A stretch of DNA of 64,000 bases from Isosphaeraceae bacterium (GTDB lineage: Bacteria; Planctomycetota; Planctomycetia; Isosphaerales; Isosphaeraceae), in contig BPJS01000001.1 in the NCBI GenBank assembly GCA_026004735.1, positions 682,001-746,000 of the forward strand, read 5' to 3'. The notes under the pieces were generated by a model. It had not been told where the DNA came from and ran no database searches. It saw only the letters and a program-made list of their open reading frames with translations. Made by a program: the position numbers and the translations under genes. This document shows, piece after piece, positions 54,423-61,132 of the stretch. How positions within the stretch are numbered: the stretch's first letter is position 1; each line of letters begins with the position of its first letter.

Positions 54423-55774
54423 GCGAAGGTCTCTTCTGGACGCTCCGCGAGGCGTTTGCATCTCGCAAGCCACAGAAGGTCGCCAAGCGGCAGCGCGTCC
54501 GGCTGGCCGAGATGGTGGCCTTCGCGCGGGCTAACTCGCCCTACTACCGCGAACTCTACCGGGACCTGCCGGATAAGGTCGAGGACCCGACGCTGCTGCC
54601 CGTCACCAGCAAGCGAGAGCTGATGGCTCGCTTCGACGACTGGGCCACGGACCGCGAGGTGACGATCGGCAAGGCCCGTGCCTTCGCGGGCAACCCCGAC
54701 CTGATCGGCGAGCGGTTCCTGGGCAAGTACACGCTCGACACCACCTCGGGGACGACCGGGACGCCCGGGATCTTCGTGCTGGACGACCGGAGCATGGCCG
54801 TGGTGAGCGCGATGGCTCTCCGCACGCTCCGCGCCTGGCTCGGGCTCGGGAACTTTGTCAGGATACTCGCCGGTGGAGGGCGCACGGCCATGACGATTGC
54901 GCCCGGCAGCCACTCCGCCACAGCCGTGGCCGCGGCCCGCTTACGCAAGTCCGCATCGGGCCGCAAGAGAGTCCTGGTGCTCTCGGTTCACGCGCCTCTG
55001 TCAGAGATGGTCAGCCAGCTCAACGAGTTTCGCCCGGCCGTACTCGCCCCGTATGCCAGCATCGCCAGGCTCCTGGCCGGCGAGCAGGAAGCCGGCCGGC
55101 TGAACATCCGCCCGGTGCTGATGGTACTCGCGGCCGAAGGGCTGCCGATAAGCGAGTATGATCGGATCGCGAAAGTGTTCGACGCCAAGGTCGAAACCAG
55201 CTACGCCGCCACCGAGTGCATGTTCCTCAGTTACGGCTGCGGGGAGCGGTGGCTGCACGTCGACAACGACTGGGCGGTGCTGGAGCCCGTTGACGCGGAC
55301 TACCGGCCCGTCCCGCCGGGCGAGCAATCGCACACGGTCCTCTTGAGCAACCTCGCCAACCGGGTCCAGCCGGTCCTCCGCTACGACCTCGGCGATAGCA
55401 TCGTGCTGCGGCCCGACCCCTGCCCGTGCGGCAACCCGCTGCCCGCGATCCGCGTTCAGGGCCGCTCTGCCGACGTGCTCAGCTTCCCGACAGACCGCGG
55501 CGATCGGGTCTCGATCCCGCCGCTGGCGCTGGAGGTCGATCACGTCCCGGGAGTCGAGCTGTCCCAGATCGTGCAGACCGCCCCGACGAGCCTGCGCGTG
55601 CGCCTGCGTCCCGCCGCCGGGGCCGACCCGGAGCGGGTGTGGCAGGCCGTCTGGGGCGAGATCACGCGCCTGCTTGCCGCCCACAAACTCGATCACGTCG
55701 CGGTCGAGCGCGCCGAGGAACCGCCGGAGCAGTCCCGCGGCGGCAAGTACCGCACCGTCATCCCGCTGAGCTGA
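54419..55774 (+). CDS. AMP-dependent ligase, phenylacetate-CoA ligase/F390-synthetase-like
   Basis: A 451-residue adenylate-forming enzyme. The phosphate loop is TTSGTTGTPG (about 117-126). YAATECMFLSYGCG corresponds to the adenine-binding region, and LRYDLGDSIVLRPDPCPCGN is the core Asp motif with the CPCG segment typical of the PaaK-like group. It probably activates a carboxylic acid as an acyl-AMP and passes it to CoA or another acceptor. The substrate is unknown; the CYP152 P450 nearby suggests a fatty or hydroxy-fatty acid (inference). Translation is coupled to the CDF fragment by ATGA. Confidence 0.85.
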   Translation: MSEGLFWTLREAFASRKPQKVAKRQRVRLAEMVAFARANSPYYRELYRDLPDKVEDPTLLPVTSKRELMARFDDWATDREVTIGKARAFAGNPDLIGERFLGKYTLDTTSGTTGTPGIFVLDDRSMAVVSAMALRTLRAWLGLGNFVRILAGGGRTAMTIAPGSHSATAVAAARLRKSASGRKRVLVLSVHAPLSEMVSQLNEFRPAVLAPYASIARLLAGEQEAGRLNIRPVLMVLAAEGLPISEYDRIAKVFDAKVETSYAATECMFLSYGCGERWLHVDNDWAVLEPVDADYRPVPPGEQSHTVLLSNLANRVQPVLRYDLGDSIVLRPDPCPCGNPLPAIRVQGRSADVLSFPTDRGDRVSIPPLALEVDHVPGVELSQIVQTAPTSLRVRLRPAAGADPERVWQAVWGEITRLLAAHKLDHVAVERAEEPPEQSRGGKYRTVIPLS

Positions 55775-55777
55775 GGA

Positions 55778-55861
55778 GCCGACCTCCTGCCCGGGAACAA
55801 GGTCTCGGCCATCGAGGCGATGCTCGGAAACCACGGCCGGGTGGCGATGGTGGGAGACGGC
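55778..55861 (+). pseudogene. P-type ATPase scrap ending at the GDG motif
   Basis: Twenty-eight codons reading ADLLPGNKVSAIEAMLGNHG then RVAMVGDG. This is the segment before the GDGxNDxPAL hinge of metal P-type ATPases. Homology stops abruptly at 55861, 11 bases before the end of the minus-strand PfkB gene. It differs in sequence from the broken ATPase at 50649, so it comes from a second gene. It probably marks a recombination breakpoint. Confidence 0.7.
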
Positions 55862-55871
55862 AGGCGTGGCC

Positions 55872-56954
55872 CTAACGGTGCTGGGCCGGGCTCTCCCCGC
55901 AGGTTGCGCAGGAATATTCCGTCGTCGATCCGTTCCCCGGGAAGACTCGCGCGGCCGGTGGCGTGTACCGGGAGTCACCGGCGAGCAACCGCCGGATCGA
56001 TTCCTGGAAGGTGGGTAGGTCGGATTGGTACATGCCGCCACGGGCGCCTTCGAACTCGCAATTCCAAGCCGCCAAGGCTTGTCCGAACCGAAGGGCTTCG
56101 CGAAGTTGGCCGGGCGACGACCGGAGGAATGCGTCCTTGCCGCGCCTGCCGAGCGCCGCGATGAGCCCGGCCGTGCACCAATCGCCGCACCCCGCCGTAT
56201 CGACCACCTCCCGGGCCGGTAGGACCTTGGAAACCGCCCAGGTCCCTTGGCCGGCCTTCAGGCGGGAGAGATAGCGGAGGCCGTCGGCTCCGCGGGTTTC
56301 AATGAGGAGCGGGACACCGGCCTCCTCGCCCAGGCCTTCCAGGCTGCCCATCCGATCTTCGGAATACTTGACAACGTGGGCAACCTGCATCGCCCGCCGC
56401 AACTGCTGCTCCTCGGCGGCGGCGGAAGGCTCGAAGACCACGAGGGCCCCGACCTCGGCGGCCTGCCTGGCGAGGTAGATGGCGCCCGGGGACGTGCGAT
56501 CGAAGAAGAAGACGGCCGGGGCAGGCAGTCTCGGGAAGATGTCGGCCGCGTCCGACACGCGAACCGGCTTGTACCAAGGAAGTCGCGTGCCGCAGAACGG
56601 GCAATTGCGGGAGAACGAGTGCGTCGCCCCCCGGCCGGGCGAGCAATGGATGTGCTGGACGATGACGGGGGTGCTGCCGCTCGGGTCGAGGCCGAGGAAA
56701 TCCGGATTGACGCCCCAACGGCCGAAGTCCTGCGTGATCTGTCTCGAGGCGGCGTCGTCGCGTAGGCGTGCGATCGGGTAGGCGTCCCATCCGAGGAACG
56801 CGAGCGCCGTCAGGACGTTCCCGCAGGTCCCGCCCGCCCAGAGCTGGGGGAGCGAGTGCGGCCCGTTCGGGATGACGACGTCCAGCGCGATCAGGCCGGT
56901 GCCGGCGATGACCGGGCGTGGGCCGGGGAGGTCGAAGGGGACATCAAACCGCAT
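55872..56954 (-). CDS. PfkB-family kinase with two CxxC pairs
   Basis: A 360-residue ribokinase-like enzyme. Substrate-side glycines are in AGGTCGNVLTALAFLG (40-55). The anion-hole and catalytic motif reads DTAGCGDW (252-259), with Asp258 and Cys in place of the usual second Ala. An insertion at about 112-125 contains CPFCG (Cys118, Cys121), and the C-terminus ends with SCATCGESP (Cys349, Cys352). The four cysteines could form one zinc ribbon bridging the lid and the tail. PfkB enzymes phosphorylate sugars or nucleosides. It is the last gene of the five-gene operon, overlapping the upstream gene by 11 bases. Confidence 0.88.
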   Translation of the reverse strand: MRFDVPFDLPGPRPVIAGTGLIALDVVIPNGPHSLPQLWAGGTCGNVLTALAFLGWDAYPIARLRDDAASRQITQDFGRWGVNPDFLGLDPSGSTPVIVQHIHCSPGRGATHSFSRNCPFCGTRLPWYKPVRVSDAADIFPRLPAPAVFFFDRTSPGAIYLARQAAEVGALVVFEPSAAAEEQQLRRAMQVAHVVKYSEDRMGSLEGLGEEAGVPLLIETRGADGLRYLSRLKAGQGTWAVSKVLPAREVVDTAGCGDWCTAGLIAALGRRGKDAFLRSSPGQLREALRFGQALAAWNCEFEGARGGMYQSDLPTFQESIRRLLAGDSRYTPPAARVFPGNGSTTEYSCATCGESPAQHR

Positions 56955-58074
56955 AGCATTCGCCCGCTAACCATAGTCCGAACAACTCCGGGGAACTCTC
57001 GAAGTCCTCGACTCTGTACCCCCTACAGTCGATGTGCGCAAGCCCGATGTCAAGCTGAGGTTTCAATTCATAAGCAACCATCAGGGTCCCAAGGGACATG
57101 AGCTTGCTCGAGAGGGCCGACAGGGCGACCTTGCAGCCGCCGATCAGGTCGAGGGTGTCCCGGTAATGGAAGACGGCCTTCCGCACCCGCCTGTAGACCT
57201 CGAACGGGTTCTGCTCCGCCGCGTACATCAGGCTGCGGGGATCGAGGCGGTGCTGATCGAACAGGAGGTCCCGGTATTCCTGGACAATATCGTCCCCCCT
57301 CCTGGGATTCTTCGAAGGAAACGGCAGGACGGGGCAGATTTCGTCCGGCTTGACCCGATCGTAGATGCGATCGAAATGGGTGGTCCGCCCCTCCCCCAGC
57401 AGGGGGATCCAGACCTTCGGCTGCTGCCCGGTGGCCTCGCGGCTGAAGCTGCCTTCGAAGGAGTGGAGGAACTCTGCCGTCTCGTCGATGCCCTCGTCCA
57501 TGATCCTGGAATCGAGGAGCGGGTCGTCCGCGACGATGACGTGCAGGTTCGTGGGGGCTTCCTGTCTCTGGTGGGCTTCGTCCAGCAAGAAGAGGAGCCT
57601 CGCCAGCAGGGGAAAGTAGATCCCGCGCGGCATGGCGCTGATGTCCACCACGACATCGTCGTAGCGGGTCAGCTCTTCGTGGGCGTTGAAAATGTTGGCG
57701 GCGTTGAGGGGCCCGACACGCCGGGTCCCCGACAAGAACGGGAGGGGATGCACCCGGACCTCCCCCCGGCCGCCGACCGAGCCTACGATATGGTCCCAGT
57801 TCTGCTGCACCCGGGCCGCGTAAGCCAGCGAGGCCGACCCTTCTCCTTCGTCGTAGTCGAGCCCGAGGACGTGGCGGCGCCCGCCGCCCCCCGCCGCGAG
57901 GATCATGTCCAGGCCGGCATGCGAGCGGGGGTCGAACCCCTTGCCGAGGACGACCAGCACCGACCGCTCCCTCCCGGCGAGATGGCCGGCCCAGAAGGAC
58001 GAGAGCCCCTCGCCCTTCTCCAGGACGTAGTCACGCCAACGCATGGGCGGGATCGGTGCCGTATTCCGGGTCAT
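56944..58074 (-). CDS. Unrecognised Rossmann-like protein of the five-gene operon
   Basis: A 376-residue soluble protein with no family I recognise. ATG 58074 is chosen because it forms an ATGA overlap with the ATPase gene; open sequence to 58236 overlaps that gene. The N-terminal 190 residues alternate beta strands and helices like a Rossmann or CARF-type fold: SVLVVLGKGFDPRSHAG (38-54), HVLGLDYDEGEGSA (68-81), DVVVDISAMPRGIYFPLLAR (140-159) and NLHVIVADDPLLDSRI. The D-I-S-x-M-P-R motif is a candidate ligand site. The C-terminal half is mixed, with ELFGLWLAGECYAV at the end. It could sense a nucleotide or act on the product of its neighbours. Confidence 0.75.
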   Translation of the reverse strand: MTRNTAPIPPMRWRDYVLEKGEGLSSFWAGHLAGRERSVLVVLGKGFDPRSHAGLDMILAAGGGGRRHVLGLDYDEGEGSASLAYAARVQQNWDHIVGSVGGRGEVRVHPLPFLSGTRRVGPLNAANIFNAHEELTRYDDVVVDISAMPRGIYFPLLARLLFLLDEAHQRQEAPTNLHVIVADDPLLDSRIMDEGIDETAEFLHSFEGSFSREATGQQPKVWIPLLGEGRTTHFDRIYDRVKPDEICPVLPFPSKNPRRGDDIVQEYRDLLFDQHRLDPRSLMYAAEQNPFEVYRRVRKAVFHYRDTLDLIGGCKVALSALSSKLMSLGTLMVAYELKPQLDIGLAHIDCRGYRVEDFESSPELFGLWLAGECYAV

Positions 58075-60005
58075 AGGAGACTGCCTTCCGATTTCGGCTC
58101 TGTGAAGGGCCGGTCGACCCAATCGACGAGTTGCTGGAGCGGTCGCTCCTTGTAGAGCCCGTAGTTCAGGGGGAGGTCGAAATGCACGCAGAGCAGGCGG
58201 TTCAGGTTGAGGACCATCCACTTTTCGCCCTTGCACCTGTAATCGAGGTCGGCGACCAACAGGTTGTGTGCGAGCGCGGACGCCAGGATATCCGCGAACC
58301 GCTTGTGGTCCGGGCGGGCGCGCAGATGGCCCTCATCCATCAACAAGGCGCGCTCGGACATGCGCAGCGCCGTCCCGCCCACGCCCGGGTCATTGGGGGC
58401 GGTCGGCCTGTAGGTGTACCACTGGCTGAACTTCCCGACCGCTTCGAGGAAGTTCCTCAGCTCGCGCCCCATCGCCACCCCGTTCGGGATGTCGTCCCAC
58501 ACGGCCTGGGCCGCCCGCTTCATCAACTTGTGTTGCCGTTCCGGGGAGAGCGCCGCCCCCTTCTTCAAGAGCTCGGACGCCGCCGACTCCTCGAAGATGT
58601 CGCCGGCCAAGCCCAGGAACTGCTTGATGTTGAGCGATGCCAGCCGTGCGATGCACTCGGGGCCGAAATAGTAGGGGAGCCCGTATTCACGGGAGAGAAA
58701 GAGTTCGGCGGCATTCCTGACGGACGAATCGTTCTTCTCCGCCAATTCCCCCTCTTCCAGCAGGATGTCATCGAACAGCGATTTCTGGGGCCTCCTCAAC
58801 TCACGCTCGATGAGCACCTCCAACGAGCGCCACCCGATGGCCCGCTCCCTGAGTGTCCCCTCCATCTGTCGCCTCGTGGCGATCCATTCCTCGAACCGCT
58901 TGCTAGATCCCGCCCTCGCTAGGATTCGGGACTCGATTTCTTCGCAGGCCCTGGCGAAAGCCTGCTCGTATTGGGGGACGTCGAGCGAATCCTGCATGCA
59001 GGCGCGGAACGAGTTGATCTCGGAATCAGCGGCGTAGCGGACGCGCCGGTCCGCGATCTTGATCGCGAGCTTCTCGAACCTCGCGTGCTTGGGCCTCCAG
59101 TACTTCTCGATGGAGATCGGTTCGTTGTAATCCCGGCCCTCGTTCGTCCCCGAGGCGAGCATATCCCTCGTGTTGAGGGCCTCGAACCGCTCCGCGATCC
59201 ATACGCCCACCGGGCTCCTGGCCTCGATCACGGCCTCCACCAACCGCTCCCTCTGGACGGGCGTGAGCTGCTGGATGTCGTCCATCATCAGGAGCACGCG
59301 GTCTGCAACCGGCGCATCACCCACAAGAAGCATGTCAGCCCGGATGATGGTGAGCCCCAAGAGGGAATCGTGGCCGGGCAGGCTGTCGACCCGCAGGGGC
59401 CCGAAGCTGTCCAGGCTGCTGCAGACCTTGTGTTCCAGGTCCCTCGCCCACTCGAACAGTCGCAACCCGTCGCAGGGAAGGCTGAGGGATGGGACGGTGA
59501 ACGGGGCCTCCGGTGCCCGGACCTTGACCTGCGCGAGGCCGTCCGGGAAATCGAGTTTCTTGAACGCGGCCACGTTGTGCAGGACCGCCAGCACGATGCG
59601 GGCGTTGAGGAGCCCGAAGAAGAGCCGGCTCTTCCTGGCCTCGTCGAGGGGAAGGTCCTCGAGCCGAGAGTAGCTGCGGCCGCACAGGAGCGAGACGCCC
59701 AGGAGTTTCGGGCCACCCTCGTCGATCGCCCCGAGTTCCTTCAGCTTCTGGAAGAGCTCGCCGATCTGCTCGTCCGTGCGATGCGTGTGCATCGCATGCA
59801 GGGTCTGCAGGGCCCCCGGCACGAAGAGCCGCATCAGCGAGGTTTTGCCGCCCCCCGCCGCACTCCGGATGACCTGGACGTTCTCCTTCCAGGCCTCCAC
59901 GGGCAGGATGTCGAGGATACCCGGCTCGAACAGGCTGAGGAACGTGGCCTCGGAGTCGATGCTCTCGGAACGCCGCAGACGGAAGGGGTTCCGTGGGGTC
60001 TTCAT
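58071..60005 (-). CDS. ORC/CDC6-like STAND/AAA-type ATPase
   Basis: A 644-residue ATPase. The N-terminus (RLRRSESIDSEATFLSLFEP) leads to Walker A RSAAGGGKTS (47-56, Lys54) and Walker B VLLMMDDIQQLTP (237-249). An AAA-like region continues to about 330. The remainder is helical with no enzyme motifs, and its C-terminus (LNLNRLLCVHFDLPLNYGLY) may be a winged-helix or partner-binding part. The layout resembles ORC/CDC6-like ATPases predicted as regulatory components of prokaryotic conflict systems. Its start overlaps the PRTase stop (ATGA at 60002-60005), and its stop overlaps the next start in the same way. Confidence 0.82.
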   Translation of the reverse strand: MKTPRNPFRLRRSESIDSEATFLSLFEPGILDILPVEAWKENVQVIRSAAGGGKTSLMRLFVPGALQTLHAMHTHRTDEQIGELFQKLKELGAIDEGGPKLLGVSLLCGRSYSRLEDLPLDEARKSRLFFGLLNARIVLAVLHNVAAFKKLDFPDGLAQVKVRAPEAPFTVPSLSLPCDGLRLFEWARDLEHKVCSSLDSFGPLRVDSLPGHDSLLGLTIIRADMLLVGDAPVADRVLLMMDDIQQLTPVQRERLVEAVIEARSPVGVWIAERFEALNTRDMLASGTNEGRDYNEPISIEKYWRPKHARFEKLAIKIADRRVRYAADSEINSFRACMQDSLDVPQYEQAFARACEEIESRILARAGSSKRFEEWIATRRQMEGTLRERAIGWRSLEVLIERELRRPQKSLFDDILLEEGELAEKNDSSVRNAAELFLSREYGLPYYFGPECIARLASLNIKQFLGLAGDIFEESAASELLKKGAALSPERQHKLMKRAAQAVWDDIPNGVAMGRELRNFLEAVGKFSQWYTYRPTAPNDPGVGGTALRMSERALLMDEGHLRARPDHKRFADILASALAHNLLVADLDYRCKGEKWMVLNLNRLLCVHFDLPLNYGLYKERPLQQLVDWVDRPFTEPKSEGSLL

Positions 60006-61117
60006 GGGGCCTCCTTGTGCCGCTGCACCCGCGGGAACAGGCCGACGACGTCCCTGTCGTCGTACGACCAGAGCAGGGCGATCGAGTTGTTCGGGGTGTT
60101 GTGGTGGAGCACGACCGGAAGCCCGCCGGCGGCGTAGCCGTACTTGGCGTGCTCGGTCCCGCCCTTCTCGAAGTGTTCATCGAACACGGAATGATCGTAG
60201 TAGCGGTCGATGAGGTCGTTGATCGGGCCGCTGCCCCCTTCGCGGAACCGGATGTTCTCGGAGAACTCCTGCACGGACTCGACGTGATAGGCGACACGGC
60301 TCCCGCGCCCGAGCGCGTCGAGGTGCCCGCGCAAGTATGTCTTGGCCGCTTCGGTCGCCATGTAGAGGAGGACGATCACGTCGATCCGGTCGTCCACGAT
60401 CTGGGACAGGGTCGCGTCGGGGTCTGTCACGGCGCGATGGAAGCCGGCGATCTTTCCGGACGATCGGCCTTCGGCATCTGTCCGGTAATAGCTCGTGCCG
60501 CTCGCCGTGAAGTCGTCGAGCAGCACGACCGTCCGGAACTTCGGGTCGCTCGGGGCCGCGCCCTCGCCGGCCAGTTGAACGGCATGGTCGGCCAGCTTCT
60601 CCAGGAGGCTTTTCGCCCTGGCCTCCGGGAGCTCGTGCGTCTGCCAGATCTGCTCGTTATTCAGTTCGCGGTTGGCACGCCTGAAATCGGCGATCCTCGC
60701 GCCGTCGCTCAGCCCCAGGAACAGGCATTGGCGCTGGCGGATGCGGAATGCAGGGCTGTTCGTAATCCTGGCCACATGGTGCGGGTTCTCCCCCATCTCC
60801 TCGGCCACGCGCCGGATGAGGAAGGGGCGCACGTGATCGGGATACGCCATCTCCACCAGATGGCTCACCTCGTCGGCCGAGCAGAATATCAGCTTTGTCT
60901 TGACGAAATCGTAGGCATCGCGGCGCTCCGCGGGCGTGTCGAAGCGCGCGAGCCAGCGGGCGAGGCTCTCGATGAACCGCATGCCGGGGAAGAATTGTTG
61001 GTACCCGTCGTACTTGTAGGAGGCCATGGCCTGGAGGAGCGGCCGCTCGCGGGCCATGTCATCGGGCTCCCACCCCAGGACGTGGGCCAGTAGCTTTTCA
61101 GCGAGGGCATCCTTCAC
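60002..61117 (-). CDS. Phosphoribosyltransferase-like protein (PRTase-CE type)
   Basis: A 371-residue protein. The PRPP-binding loop is VVLLDDFTASGTSY (197-210), with Asp201/202 and the TASGTS phosphate loop. The helical N-terminus (about 1-125) is much larger than in housekeeping PRTases. The C-terminal segment YGYAAGGLPVVLHHNTPNNS contains paired Asn and His residues that may form the second active-site half. From memory, PRTases of this kind next to ORC/CDC6-like ATPases have been predicted in prokaryotic conflict systems; I could not check this. GTG start at 61117, with GGGAG eight bases upstream. Confidence 0.82.
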   Translation of the reverse strand: MKDALAEKLLAHVLGWEPDDMARERPLLQAMASYKYDGYQQFFPGMRFIESLARWLARFDTPAERRDAYDFVKTKLIFCSADEVSHLVEMAYPDHVRPFLIRRVAEEMGENPHHVARITNSPAFRIRQRQCLFLGLSDGARIADFRRANRELNNEQIWQTHELPEARAKSLLEKLADHAVQLAGEGAAPSDPKFRTVVLLDDFTASGTSYYRTDAEGRSSGKIAGFHRAVTDPDATLSQIVDDRIDVIVLLYMATEAAKTYLRGHLDALGRGSRVAYHVESVQEFSENIRFREGGSGPINDLIDRYYDHSVFDEHFEKGGTEHAKYGYAAGGLPVVLHHNTPNNSIALLWSYDDRDVVGLFPRVQRHKEAP

Positions 61118-61132
61118 AGGTCGTCTCCCGTC

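Noticed and set aside
58075..58236. A longer N-terminus for the orphan operon protein
   Set aside because: The extra 54 residues are Arg/Pro-rich and overlap the ATPase coding sequence. ATG 58074 gives the standard ATGA overlap.
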